A stretch of 64,000 nt of DNA from Pictodentalium vernedei (lineage: Eukaryota > Mollusca > Scaphopoda > Dentaliida > Dentaliidae): contig CM062288.1 in the NCBI GenBank assembly GCA_031216915.1, forward strand, positions 184,662,596 through 184,726,595, read 5' to 3'. The position numbers and the translations under genes are program-made. Every line of letters starts with the position of its first letter. The first letter of the stretch is position 1. This document shows positions 34,241 through 45,105 of this stretch, piece after piece. The notes beneath the pieces are model-generated. The model made no database searches. It was not told where the DNA came from and saw only the letters and a program-made list of their open reading frames with translations.

Positions 34241-34614
34241 AGGAGGCACGGTGGCTCAGTAGGTAGAGGTGCAGGGTGCACGCCGAGAGGTCCTCGGTTC
34301 GAATCCCACCTGCGGCAACCACGTTGTGTCCTTGGGCAAGACACTTCACTACCATTGCCCATGTGGGGGCACGGTGACGTCGTGTACTAAGGCGTACTGC
34401 ACGTCGATGGTGCACTTGTCTTCAACCAATGCTAACCCTGCTATGTGGAGTTAGTATGTTGGGGAGCTGACATTTGTTCGCCATTGCTTGGTGGTTCTCT
34501 CCGGGAACTCCGGCTTCCTCCACCCGTAAAACTGTCACAGTCATGATTAGCCATTGTGCAGAAATATGTGACCTTAAACCCCAAAAAACAAAACAAACAA
34601 AAAAAAAATAAGTA
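34241..34614 (+). mobile_element. tRNA-headed SINE, second copy
   Basis: A box GTGGCTCAGTAGGTAGAGG, B box GGTCCTCGGTTCGAATCCC, core GTGTCCTTGGGCAAGACAC. Flanked by ACTTAAGGGAA (34230) and ACTTAAGGAA (34615). Tail A-rich (AAAC)n. About 85-90% like the 20.2 kb copy by eye. Confidence 0.92.
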
Positions 34615-34729
34615 ACTTAAGGAATAAAATCATTTGCCTACGTGTATCAAAATATCTAAAAAAAAACCCCTAAGTTTTGGCTTTGTTTGTACATGTGTTA
34701 GATTCTTTGTGGGTGTCTGTGATCGAGTA

Positions 34730-35037
34730 CAGTCACTGTGGACTGATCGTAATCCAAATGTGGGCAATGATGTTCACATATGCGTTTACTGGGTAACAAA
34801 AATCGTTATCAGTAAAATTTTAATTAATGAAGCACCGGGTTGTACCCGGTGCTTCATTAATCAAATTTTTGACAGGTATTTCTATAATTACTATTTATTT
34901 ATTGGTGATTAAGGTCACATACTTATGCACAATGGCTAATTGTTAACGTATAATTAGTGTTTGGAATCTAATATTATATGCATCTGTGGAAATATTGCTC
35001 ACCCATGGATAGTGACCAGTCCACGGTGACCGTACTG
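34730..35037. mobile_element. CAGTACAGTCACCGTGG MITE, copy 1
   Basis: The right TIR read inward is CAGTACGGTCACCGTGGACTGG; the left has lost its first bases. TA on both sides. It includes the hairpin 34815-34868 (GAAGCACCGGGT) and is interrupted by a minus-strand SINE tail fragment at 34890-34943. Confidence 0.78.
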
Positions 35038-35516
35038 TATTATCGAGAAGTGATCATCCATTTACATCCAAATTGGCGCAAGTGAATTATTGCTACATCA
35101 AATAAATATGAAATTTGTTTCAGTTCACTGGAATTACAGAATCGGTTTTGATTCTCGCACACTCCTGGTGTGCGATAATCGCCAATTTACTTATTAGTTT
35201 TTAAATAATTTAGAATATGAGAGTACAGTTATACCCTTCTGAGTGCAACCAGTTTATATTCCACAGTGAAAAACAAACCTCTTATTTATACATGTATATT
35301 TACTCTTAAAGGCCTAGTTTCAATTTTCGTGACTTTTTGTCTTACATGGACATGTACTTTAAAAAAAATGTTCTAAACGCGGGCTTTTGATGGTTATGCT
35401 GATGGACATTACTGTTCCATGGCAGTGGTTTCTTATGAAGTTTTGGCTGCATGTATTGGTAGATAGGACTTCTCCAGACAGTCAAAGTCTTACCTTATCA
35501 TGAGAAGCTGCAAATA
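35038..35516. other. No gene seen
   Basis: Unrecognised; one short TTTTGATTCTCGCACAC word. Confidence 0.35.
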
Positions 35517-35757
35517 CAGTACAGTCACCGTGGATTGGACATAATCCACGCGTGGGCAGTAATGTCCACGCATGTGTTTACCAGGTGATGAAAATCATTA
35601 GCACAATTTTAATTAATGAAGGACCAGGTTGTACCGGTGCTTCATTAATTAAATTGTTAATTATTCTTCCAATAATTAGTGTTTAGAATCTAAAGTTATT
35701 GCGTCTGTGGAAATATTGCTCACCCGTTAAAGTGACTGGTCCATGGCAGCTGTACTG
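35517..35757. mobile_element. CAGTACAGTCACCGTGG MITE, copy 2
   Basis: Left TIR CAGTACAGTCACCGTGGATT, right end GTCCATGGCAGCTGTACTG. TA at the left, TG at the right. Contains the GAAGGACCAGG/ACCGGTGCTTC hairpin. Uninterrupted, unlike copy 1. Confidence 0.8.
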
Positions 35758-35767
35758 TGAGTTGAGT

Positions 35768-35920
35768 AGAATTCTTCAGACATTTAAAGACACTTTCAGA
35801 ATCTTGGACAAGAATCAAATGAACATTTTACAGGAATCAAAGTTGATTCTCAATGTTTTCCCTGTAAGAATAATTTTTATAGGAATTGATTCTGATTCTT
35901 GCATGCATTTTAGGCTCTGA
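35768..35920 (+). repeat. GAATCAAAGTTGATTCTC repeat, copy 1
   Basis: Aligns with the reverse complement of 50455-50625 at roughly 80% by eye (CACTTTCAGAATCTTNGACAAGAATC). Shorter pieces occur at 37890-37945 and 39020-39127. Confidence 0.65.
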
Positions 35921-36090
35921 TCTCTGTTTGACCCGAGTTCCATTAACTGAAACTTTCATTGTGCTTCTTGTCTTTTCTCACAGAATATCAGTCACACATG
36001 TACTGTGTGTGGAAACTCCACTCATCAGATGTTTTGGCTGTAATTCATCCTCAAAAAACTGGATAAACTTTAGTCAGTAATTTTTGTTAA

Positions 36091-36293
36091 CCCGATGACC
36101 CATTGAAACGGCCGCATCTGACTGCATAATTTACATGTACAAATTGAACAGTTGAAAAAATTTTTTTTCCAATAATTTCAACAAAACCGTATCACAGGAC
36201 CCCTCATTGGAATAAGGTTGTCAAGCTCACTCCAATGAGAGGTTACATGCTATGATTTTGTGGAAATGTTTTGAAAAAAATATTATTTTAACC
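36091..36293. mobile_element. TTAA foldback element, diverged, interrupted by a SINE
   Basis: TTAA at 36087-36090, hairpin CCCCTCATTGGAATAAGG/CTCACTCCAATGAGAGG, AACAAAACCGTATCAC flank. Its right part is cut by the SINE insertion at 36294. Confidence 0.7.
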
Positions 36294-36688
36294 GTTTATG
36301 TATTTATTTATTAGGGTTTAATGACATATTAACAGCCAAGGTCATATCGTGTCGGTAACAGTTTTATGGGTGGAGGATGCTGGAGAACCACGAGCAACGA
36401 CGAGCAGCAGCCAGCTCCTCGACATCATAACTCAGCACTGCAGCACAAGCAGGGTTAGATTGGTTGAAGACATGCGTACCATCGACGTGCAGTACACTTT
36501 AGTACACGGTGTCATCGTGCTCCCATGTGGACAATCGGGGTGAAATGCGTTGCCCAAGGACACAACGCGAGAGTCCGAAGTCCGAATCGATTGCTCAGAT
36601 GGTCACCCATCCAAAGACTAACTGGGCTCGACGTTTCTTAACTTCGGTGATCTGATGAGAACCGGTTGCCGCAATGCCACCGTGCCCC
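36294..36688 (-). mobile_element. 5S rRNA-headed SINE with 9-bp target duplication
   Basis: On the minus strand the head reads CTCATCAGATCACCGAAG, TTAAGAAACGTCGAGCCC, AGTTAGTCTTTGGATGGGTG, which aligns with 5S rRNA through the A box, intermediate element and C box (GGATGGGnGACC). Downstream it has the same core and body as the tRNA-headed SINEs (GTGTCCTTGGGCAACGCA, GTACTGCACGTCGATGGTAC). ATTTTAACC flanks it at 36285-36293 and 36689-36697. Confidence 0.9.
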
Positions 36689-36695
36689 ATTTTAA

Positions 36696-36917
36696 CCTTT
36701 TACCTAACACGAAAGACAGACAAGATTGCAAACAAAATTCTTGAATAACCAATTTTTTTCATTTTTTTTACGTAAAAAGAAAATAGCTTATGACCCCACA
36801 ATGGAATGAGGGATTATAAGCTTGTTTTTGAGACAAACAATAAAAAATGATGAAAATTGAAAGTGATTTTTGTCAAGATTGCTGGCTGGTTTGGCCCTTA
36901 CATTGGGTATTAAAGGT
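36696..36917. mobile_element. TTAA element, second subfamily
   Basis: Left end CCTTTTACCTAACAC after TTAA; right end GGTATTAAAGGT before the TTAA at 36918-36921, which is also the left TTAA of the next element. The centre has GCTTATGACCCCACAATGGA. The relic at 41404-41533 shares GTCATAAGCTATG. Confidence 0.6.
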
Positions 36918-36921
36918 TTAA

Positions 36922-37171
36922 CCCTTTACCCAACGCACTGAACGCAGATTATTCCAAAATTTATTATTTTTTATATCATTTTTAAAAATTTTTTCAACAA
37001 ATTTCAACAAAACCATATCATGTGACCCCTCTTTGGAACGAGCTCGATGAGCTCGTTCCAAAGAGGGGTCACATGATATGGTTTTGTTGAAAATTTTCGA
37101 AAATAATATTTTTTCAGCTGCTGAATTTGCATATTACACGGGCAGATGTGGGTGATTTGTTAGGTAAAGGG
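36922..37171. mobile_element. TTAA foldback element (250 bp), best copy
   Basis: Starts CCCTTTACCCAACGC and ends GTTAGGTAAAGGG, TTAA on both sides (36918-36921, 37172-37175). The central hairpin is nearly perfect for about 40 bp per arm around GAGCTCGATGAGCTC. TTAA target choice and CCC/GGG ends fit a piggyBac-type non-autonomous element. Confidence 0.9.
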
Positions 37172-37596
37172 TTAAAAGAATAAATTTTGTTATCCTCAAT
37201 GTTTGGTGAAGGGTTAATACCTAGTTATTCAAATGGACATTCTGATGGTACTGTCTTTTATTGACTTTCAGTTTTCTTTATGAAACTTCAGTCATCCTTG
37301 TAATCTTTATAAATTTTATTTAGCATGCTGTGCTAGCTGGCTGCAAATGTATACACTCACAAACAGAGGATAGTCTCTTAATTGAAAAAATATTTATAAC
37401 AGTTTATCATAAGAAAGGTCTTAAGATTGATTGTACAAAGAGAAATGACTAAGGGTTATGCGTACCAAGTAAATGTTCCCAATCAGGTTTCAGTACTATG
37501 AATTGTTTGACATTCTTTTTCATTATGTATCAGCTTGTTGTAAATACAGTGCTAACTGAAATAAGTTGCTCTTTTTTGCCTGAATTTTTATTTTAA

Positions 37597-37796
37597 CTCT
37601 TAGAAGCCGGGGAATCGGAATGAATTTATTGACCATGACATACCGTGAAAAACTTACAGTAAAGCAGACGAGACTTGACTAGAAGCACCTGCTCAGTGTT
37701 TAATCTCCCCAGCCCAAAGATAGCCGAACTGTCACGGCCAGACTACCTGTCATATTACATCACAGGCAAGAAAACTCAACTTCCGGCTTCTAAGAG
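37597..37796. mobile_element. TTAA MITE with CTCTTAGAAGCCGG ends (200 bp)
   Basis: TIRs CTCTTAGAAGCCGG and CCGGCTTCTAAGAG with TTAA at 37593-37596 and 37797-37800. Sequence otherwise unlike the foldback family. Confidence 0.88.
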
Positions 37797-38765
37797 TTAA
37801 GCCACTTCCACCAATTTTGAGATGGAAAATGCAGGTTACAGTAATTGTGCCACATCAGGGATGTAAGAACTTTGTGGGAAGAGGTGGAGGAGCTGCACCC
37901 CCAAACTTTGCGAGAATCAAAGCTGATTCTCATTGCAACCCAGGCATTTAAATTCATTTATTTTGGGCACACCCCTTTTGCCCTAATTTGGGCAGAAATA
38001 ACAGCCTTATTCTGTTATGTTTTATTGCCATGCCTTTCTTTGTGTTTCTATGGTCATATTATGATGGAATGTATTCTCAAATGTAGAAGAGGTACAGAGA
38101 ATTTATATATTTTTCTTGATGTCTTCACACCTTCTTTAATTTGGGTAAAACTGTAAAGGGTGTGAAAGTGGAGTAATCTAAAGGCCTACAACCCCCTCCC
38201 TCCCCCCCCCCCCCCCCCCCCTACTTTTTGAGAAATAGTTGGGAGAACGAGAAAGAGAGTGTGTGTTTAGGCCAACATTATCTTTACAAACCCATAATTG
38301 GAATATTTTGGAAAGTAGAAAGGAGGTGTACAAACTCTTTATTCTTAAGATATGACCAGATATTCCCTCATTTGGTTTGTCTCTACTATGGACTTTGAAG
38401 CAGGGAAACTCGTACATTTTTGGATCCATATTTAATAAATTCCCCTTTCCCACTGAAACATTGTTTCACCCTGATTGAGAAATTTGTTATGAGCCAAAAT
38501 TGTGCATTTTTCTCCATGTGGAAGGGTGCGTGTCCTGCACATGACTTTGTGTATTGTATCCTACCATGCCACTAAGGCATATGAGCAACATGTAACACTA
38601 ATATGTATCATTGTGTGTGTGCCCAGGGCTTATATTTCATCTAAATTTGGGAAAATCCATTTGGATTCTCACAGCAATGGTTGCAGGAATCCATACCTAC
38701 TATGAGTGTTCTAGATCCCATTAGGCCACCATGCTTGAACCCCTGTTGTATACTGATAACACATG
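37797..38765. other. No gene seen
   Basis: Contains a GAATCAAAGCTGATTCTC word (37914) and a 20-base C run at 38202-38221. Confidence 0.4.
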
Positions 38766-38769
38766 TTAA

Positions 38770-39007
38770 CCCTTTAGCCAACACAGCATTTTAATTTTTA
38801 AAACTTAAACTGAATTTGATAATTTAAAAAAACAACAACAATATTTACCAATAAAAATTTACAAATATGGATGTCGTTGGAACTAGCTCATTGAACTGGT
38901 TCCAATGACATCTGTATATGTACAATTTTACTGACAATGTGTCAGGATATTTCAGGTCAGATTACTCCGTAATTGGTTAATTTGCTGCCGCTATGCTAGG
39001 TAAAGGG
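38770..39007. mobile_element. TTAA foldback element (238 bp)
   Basis: CCCTTTAGCCAACAC at the left, GCTAGGTAAAGGG at the right, TTAA on both sides (38766-38769, 39008-39011). Central hairpin GGATGTCGTTGGAACTAGCT with its diverged mirror. Confidence 0.87.
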
Positions 39008-39127
39008 TTAAATTGACTCAATTCTTCTCGCGCAAATCCTACCAAAGATACATCGAGAGTCTACATTGAATCTCGCTAGTTTTGTTGCGAGAATCGATTC
39101 TCGGATTCTCGTCGAAATTTAAGCCCT

Positions 39128-40107
39128 TGTTATAGCCCCCATATTATATTGAGATTGATATATCCTTGGCGAGTGGTTATGTTGAGATAGATATTTTTGT
39201 TTCTGCATTCTCTGACTGGTCTGACTCATTTGCACTGAGTGACCTTTGTTTACATCTTTGTTACACTAATATATTGTACACATAGCTGTTGATTGTTTAA
39301 TTGTTTAAGTAGGTCAATGACCTTGTTTACTTGAACTTTAACAGAATCTCCTAGAAACTGTTAGAACATTGAAGAATTTTCATCTTCTGGAACATTCTAT
39401 CTGGTTACTATATAAAGGTTTGTCAACAGAATTCAAAAACTGATTTTTAGAAAGCATTTCAGAAAGATTCACTTCAGTTGTTTCCATTGGAGATTATTAT
39501 TGTTTCAGAACAGTGCATTTATTGTAGAAGCAGTGCTTCTTTGTGAGTTTGGAAGATTGATTCCAAAAGAGAATTTTGAAGAGAATCTTTTCGTCTTGGA
39601 AAAGAGAATTTATACTTTCTGTGAAACAGAATAATATTATTTTGTGAAAAGCCAGGATTCTACTGGATTATTTGGAAATTACCTGTGGCGCCAATACTTC
39701 TTGGATTTTTACTCCATTTGAATTTTGCAGAGCATTTTATAATATTTTATTGGAGACTGCTGAAATTTCTAAGTGAAAATTTTATTACAAATCTACGGGA
39801 TACTGTTCCAGAAGTGACATTCTTGGATTTAATACTACATGTACCAGCTTGTAACTTTCTTCACAAGATTCTTCACCATTGGATTACTGGATTCTGTCAA
39901 ACTGAGTTTTGGACTAATTCAATAATTGATAAGTACCATTGTTTTTATTTTCTGTAAACCAATTAGTGTAAAAGATCTTTGTATCATTTTTTTTTTTATT
40001 AATATTTTTTTTAATTAAATTTCAGAATAGTTAAATTCAAAGTTATTGTTGCTTTTTCTCAGATTTCTTTCTGTTACCAATATCAATAATATTTCCACAC
40101 CGTAACA
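39128..40107 (+). mobile_element. Solo LTR, copy B (980 bp), GCCCT target duplication
   Basis: TGTTATAG at the start, CCGTAACA at the end, GCCCT at 39123-39127 and 40108-40112. The promoter is TATATAAAGG near 39409. It landed in a GAATC-type repeat: removing it restores TTTAAGCCCTG, as seen in the copy near 50.48 kb. Confidence 0.94.
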
Positions 40108-40255
40108 GCCCTGGTGCCCCTGTATGATCATGCCTTTCCCAAGATTGAAAAGCTTCCTGCGTCCCGGGCCCACATTATGCTGTGTTTAACCCCTCAGCAC
40201 TCTTAAAAGCTTTCTCTTCAGTGAGGAAAAATTCTTCACAATCAACCAAATATTT

Positions 40256-40388
40256 CACCCTTTACATAAAGAATTGGCCGCATCCACTGACCAGTGTAAT
40301 TTTAAGATTTAGCAGCTGAAAAAAATATATATTTTTCAAAACATTTCAACAAAACCATATCATATGACCCCTCATGGGAACGAACTCA
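40256..40388. mobile_element. Half of a TTAA foldback element
   Basis: ACCCTTTACATAAAG, CATTTCAACAAAACCATATC, GACCCCTCATGGGAACGA; broken at the hairpin tip. Confidence 0.65.
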
Positions 40389-40468
40389 TCATTGCAGTAT
40401 GCACACCAGTACAAGGTGACACTTCCTGTTTGCCTCATCATTCCGGTCCCTCAACAGTACTAGTAATA

Positions 40469-40877
40469 CAGTGGAGCCCACTTAACTAAATAACCCTGTT
40501 AACTGAAAATAATGTCCCAACACAAAACCATTTACCATTCCTGCAGAACAAATTTGACCTGTTAATTGAATATAGGTTATTGAGTAAACTCCTGTTAATT
40601 GAATAAAAAATCTTGTAACCTGTCAAGAAATTACCCTAACTCACCCCAGTTTTCCTTTGTTTACAGACCTATTTGGCCTATGTACATTCAATACAGGCAT
40701 TTAATCTATTATATCTTGTTTCACAGAGCTCACAGAGCTCTGTCAAACAAGTTAGAATAAACGCTAAGGTTACCTCTTGAATACAGGAAAGTGACACAAT
40801 CCCTGTTAATTGAATACTCCTGTTAATTGAATAATTTTCATTGGCAAAGTGGCTATTTAATTAACAGGGTTCCACTG
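40469..40877 (+). mobile_element. CAGTGGARCCC MITE, intact copy (409 bp)
   Basis: Left CAGTGGAGCCCACTTAACT, right AACAGGGTTCCACTG, TA on both sides. Repeated TGTTAATTGAATA words and an inner palindrome around ACAGAGCTC. The CAGT start and TA duplication indicate a Tc1/mariner-type donor. Confidence 0.9.
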
Positions 40878-40907
40878 TACCCTTATTCCTCATAGAAACT
40901 TGATCCA

Positions 40908-40943
40908 GGTGAGCAGTTAAGGCTCATTTGAGCCTCAGGTTTA
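40908..40943 (+). repeat. 3' end fragment of a tandem-core element
   Basis: CAGGTGAGCAGTTAAGGCTC, hairpin GGCTCATTTGAGCC, then TCAGGTTT. The same arrangement ends the elements at 48.47 and 59.03 kb. Confidence 0.6.
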
Positions 40944-41199
40944 AAATAGTAAAATAAATTTTGCTTCTTCTCAAATCATGTTTTTTCATGGTATTTGCCG
41001 ACTATCCCAACATCTTGTCTATGAAATGACCAGATGATATCAACAAATGACCAGGTGTCTATGAAACAGTCTTTCTACGAAATGTTTTTTTCTTCGAAAC
41101 GTCCTGCTACTTGTGCCGCAACCAGAAAGCAATCTGATTGAGAAAGAGATCACAGTATTTATATCCCAATAAATACAGTAGCGGAATTTGTTATTTTAA

Positions 41200-41533
41200 T
41201 TATTTAAAAAAAAAAATTCAACCAATTTCAAAAACCATACCATGTGAATCTTCACTGGAACAGAGCTTGACAAGCTCGTTCCAGTGAGGGGGTCACATGA
41301 TATGGTTTTGTTGAAAGTTTTTGAAAAATATTTTCATTTCAACTGTTTAATTTGTAAATTACGTGGGCAGAAACATCAGCAGATTCGTCAGGTAAAGGGT
41401 TGACAGAGCTCACTGAGCCATTTGTTCCAATGAAGGGTCATAAGCTATGTTTTTTGAGACAAAAATTGAAATTTATTAGTAATTCATGAATTTATTTTGC
41501 AAGTATTGTCTGCTTCCCGCAATGGGTAAAGGG
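41200..41533. mobile_element. Two TTAA foldback relics side by side
   Basis: The first has the hairpin GGAACAGAGCTTGACAAGCTCG and ends GGTAAAGGG at 41399 (then TTGA). The second (41404-41533) ends GGTAAAGGG-TTAA at 41537. The left end of the first is lost. Confidence 0.72.
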
Positions 41534-41718
41534 TTAAGAATGACCATTTCCAGCCACTGTTACAGTATGATGATCATGCAAGTAAACAAGTATGTCAACA
41601 AGCAACTTGCATGCTTTACTCTGTCTTATATACTACTCAAAGTTTGCTAAGCACCAAGTATATCCAACTACCTGTTTTACGTTTTAGTTGAAATATTTTA
41701 ATGAAAAGTGTATATATT

Positions 41719-42100
41719 TTTATGCCCCCCGACTTAAGTCGGGTGGCATATAGTGATTGAAGTGTCCGTGTGTGTGTCTGTGTGTGTGTGTCTGAGCCAA
41801 TAACTCAAAAACGGTTAAGGCCACAGTCATCAAACTTCACACAATTATAAAGGACCATGGGGGGATGTGTCACACACCATAGCCGGGTTCGTACCTTCAA
41901 GGTCAAGGTCACATTTCAAGGTCACACTGAAAATCATCAATATTTGTGTCTCAGCCATAACTCAGAAACGAATCATATTACAATTGTTAAACTTTTACGA
42001 ATGTTAAGGACAGTCAGAAGGTGTGTCGTGTATAATAGTTTCCACCGCATCTGCAAGATGAAGGTCACAAAGGGGGGGGGGGGGGGCATGTGTTAGTAAT
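41719..42100 (+). mobile_element. GCCCCCGACTT-type element nested in the Tc1 copy
   Basis: The 5' hairpin CCCCCCGACTTAAGTCGGG at 41725-41743 lies inside TATGC/GGCATA; then (GT)n, diverged AAGGTCAAGGTCAC repeats and a 15-base G run (42072-42086) followed by CATGTGTTAGTAAT. It sits in a T-rich stretch. A relic of the same 5' end is at 59463. Confidence 0.7.
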
Positions 42101-42280
42101 ATTTTTCTTCTTTATTTAATTATATCTTTAATTAAGTACAGAAATTAAGATTTTATTTGTGTTTGACATCATTTTTTAGCTTATGAATACGATAACCATG
42201 GAAAATGGATATTATTGGTAAAAGAGGAAATATTTCAATTTGCCAAAAAATTGACGGAGCGAACTGGCATGCGTTCAATA

Positions 42281-43267
42281 TCAAGTATGAGACCCATTAC
42301 TGTTAATTACAGCTTGACAATGCCTTCTGATGCTCCCAATCAGGTTTCTGGTGGTCCTTTGTGGGATGTTGTTCCATTCGTGGACCAGTATGGCACCAAG
42401 CTCCTGGACACTTCTTGGCTGGACTGGATGGACTGAAATTGCAAGCCACAACTCATTCCAGACACGTTCGATTGGATTGAGGTCAGGGGATCTTGCTGGC
42501 AAGTCCATACGCTCAATTCCCTCCTTCTGTCGGTACTCCCAGACAGCATGGGCAACATGAGGACGGCATTATCATCCATCAGAGTGGATCTATCACGCAC
42601 TGCTGGATCTCATCAATATACGCTGTGCAGTCAATGTACCGCGTTCAATGACACAGAGCTCTGTACGTCCATCCCTGCTGACGCCGCCCCAGACCATGAT
42701 TGACCCTCCACCAGTGGTCATGCTCAGCAATGTTGGCTGCATGGAATCGCTCTCCTGGTCTTCTCCATACCCTAGAATGCCTATCTGTGTGGTCTAGGCA
42801 GTACCTTGACTCATCTGTAAAAAGGACAGCTCGCCAATCTTCTCTGGTCCATCCAACGTGGTCCATGCCCCATTCATATCGTGCCTGGCGGTGGTTCTGG
42901 GACAGCAGAATGCGAATACATGGTCTGCAACCTTGCTCGGATAGTCTGCGTCGAAACATTTACCCCGGATGCATTCTGAAGGTCACTGCGAAGCTGGGTT
43001 GCTGTGGCAAAGCAGTTCCTACAGGCCTGAATGATCAAAAACTGGTCTTCAGCTGCTGATGTTGCCCTGTCTTTGCCCTCCACCATGCTGTCTTACTGGT
43101 GTGTCATACTGCTGAAATCTTGCCCAGGCTCTGGTGATCACCGTATGGTGCACACCAAGGGCTTCACCAACCTGACGATGGGTAGCCCCTTGCTCCATCA
43201 TCCCTACAGCCCGACACATTTCTGCTTCAGACAAATGTCTTCTTACATTTGCATTTGCCATATTCAA
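42281..43267 (-). pseudogene. Tc1-like DD34E transposase, copy 1
   Basis: Two helix-turn-helix units (EMCRAVGMMEQGATHRQVGE; QLRSDLQNASGVNVSTQTIR) bind the TIR. The first catalytic Asp is in AVLFTDESRYCL, the second in LMDDNA, and the Glu in ARSPDLNPIERVWNEL. Compared with copy 2 it has lost about 28 bp near 42600 and carries several frameshifts, so it is inactive. Confidence 0.9.
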
Positions 43268-43540
43268 TCATTAAATCACAAGGGTTTGTGTTGAAATGAA
43301 GATCGAATACCCTACACATGTCATGTACATGAAGACAGTACATGAAAACATCATGAAAATCAAGGGATACAAGATTTCCATGACTATCACGAAACGTCTG
43401 CCTGACAAGAGAGCTAATGAAAACACTGGGGACCATCTCAATACATTCCTCAATCACATCCACCAAAAATATCGCAAATATGTCACAAGCAAATTTCATA
43501 ATGTCAAATATTTGGTGCTTAGCAAACTTTGAGTAGTATA

Positions 43541-43700
43541 TATCCCCGTGGGAACCCCGGGAAGTAAGCAGCACTTGTTTACTGTGGTAAACCAGTTCCG
43601 CTTTACTAGTAAAATAGGACCCAGTCACCAATGCTTGGGGTGAAAGTCCTCTAAAATGGGCAACATGTTGATCAACAATTGACTAAACTTGACTTCATCC
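43541..43700 (+). repeat. GTTTACTGTGGTAAAC repeat, copy 1
   Basis: CTTGTTTACTGTGGTAAACC, AATAGGACCCAGTCA and AATGCTTGGGGTG recur at 63845-64000 at about 85-90%, and in part at 53665-53740. Confidence 0.75.
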
Positions 43701-43707
43701 CCATGTT

Positions 43708-43768
43708 GTGTCACGATTAGCCATGGTGCATAAATATGTGACGTTAACCACCAACAAACAAACAAACA
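43708..43768 (+). mobile_element. SINE tail fragment
   Basis: GTCACGATTAGCCATGGTGC, AAATATGTGACGTTAACC, (AAAC)n. Strongly 5'-truncated. Confidence 0.75.
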
Positions 43769-44127
43769 GTAGTATATAATTGATGTGAGTCAGTGTGACA
43801 ATGTTTACCTGTTTTGGAGCAATTTGTTCCTTTGTTAACCCAAATAATACAGTAGTTCAAAAGTAATGGTTAATCAATCAATTACTTTTTGGATCGATCA
43901 AGATGATGATCATTGATTAATTGGTAACTGTTTTAGCTCTAACTTGTTCCCAATACACCTTAACCTTTATAGGCCTACATCAGGCTTCTGCGATCTCTGA
44001 GCATGTGCCCTTAACATGTCATAATTACGAGGTCCATCTGACAATAAACACATCACCTGGGCTGTGATTTCTAGTCAAGTCTTGGCTGTCTTTAAGAAAT
44101 CACTAAGCATCTGGACATGTAGAGGTT
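43769..44127. other. No gene seen
   Basis: Nothing recognised. Confidence 0.4.
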
Positions 44128-44132
44128 GTAGT

Positions 44133-45105
44133 TGTTACGGTATGGAAATATTATAGATATTGGTAACAGAAAGAAATCTGAGAATCAGCAACAAAAACTA
44201 TGAATTTAACTATTCTGAAATTTAATTAAAAAAAATTAATAAAAAAAATGATACAAAGATCTTTTACTCTAATTGGGTTACAGAAAATAAAAACAATGGT
44301 ACTTATCAATTATAGGATTAGTCCAAAGTACAGTTTGACAGAATCCAGTAATCCAGTGGTGAAGTATCTTCTGAAGAAAGTTACCAGCTGGTAGATGTAG
44401 TATTAAATCCAAGAATGTCTCTTCAGAAACAGCATCCTGTAGATTTGTAATAAAATTTTCACTTAGAAATTTCAGCAGTCTCCAGTAAAATATAAAATTC
44501 TCCGCAAAATTCAAATGGAGTAAAAATCCAAGAAGTATTGGTGCCACAGGTAATTTCCAAATAATCCAGTAGAATCCTGGCTTTTCACAAAATATTATTA
44601 TTCTGTTTCACAGAAAGTATAAATTCTCTTTTCCAAGACGAACAAATTCTCTTCAAAAATTCTCTTTGGAATCAATCTTCCAAATTCACAAAGAGGCACT
44701 GCTTCTATAATAAATGCACTGTTCTGAAACAATAATAATCTCCAATGGAAACAACTGAAGTGAGTCTTTCTGAAATGGCTTTCTAAAAATGAGTTTTTGA
44801 ACCCTGTTGACAAACCTTTATATAGTAACCAGATAGAATGTTCCAGAAGATGAAAATTCTTCAAAATTCTAACAGTTTCTAGGGGATTCTGTTAAAGTTC
44901 AAGTAAACAAGGTCATTGACCTACTTAAACAATTAAACAATCAACAGCTATATGTACAATATATTAGTGTAACAAAGATGTAAACAAAGATCACTCAGTG
45001 CAAATGAGTCAGACCAGTCAGAGAATGCAGAAATAAAAATATCTATCTCATTATAATTATTCACTTAGGATACATCAATCTCAATATAATATGTGGGCTA
45101 TAACA
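44133..45105 (-). mobile_element. Solo LTR, copy C (973 bp), GTAGT target duplication
   Basis: TGTTACGG to CTATAACA with GTAGT at 44128-44132 and 45106-45110. Homologous to copies A and B; the promoter TATATAAAGG (minus strand) is near 44820. Confidence 0.94.

Larger units (their letters stand above)
41633..43536 (-). mobile_element. Tc1-like transposon, copy 1, with nested insertion
   Basis: TIRs of about 27 bp beginning CTACTCAAAGTTTGCTAAGC, TA at 41631-41632 and 43537-43538. Transposase on the minus strand. About 380 bp (41719-42100) is a later insertion absent from the sister at 54390-55936. Confidence 0.93.

Noticed and set aside
36570-36675. 5S rRNA gene
   Set aside because: Only a diverged part of 5S, fused to a SINE body and flanked by a target duplication.
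42700-43294. Plus-strand open frames in the Tc1 element
   Set aside because: Antisense shadows of the minus-strand transposase; the same happens at 54.7-55.7 kb.
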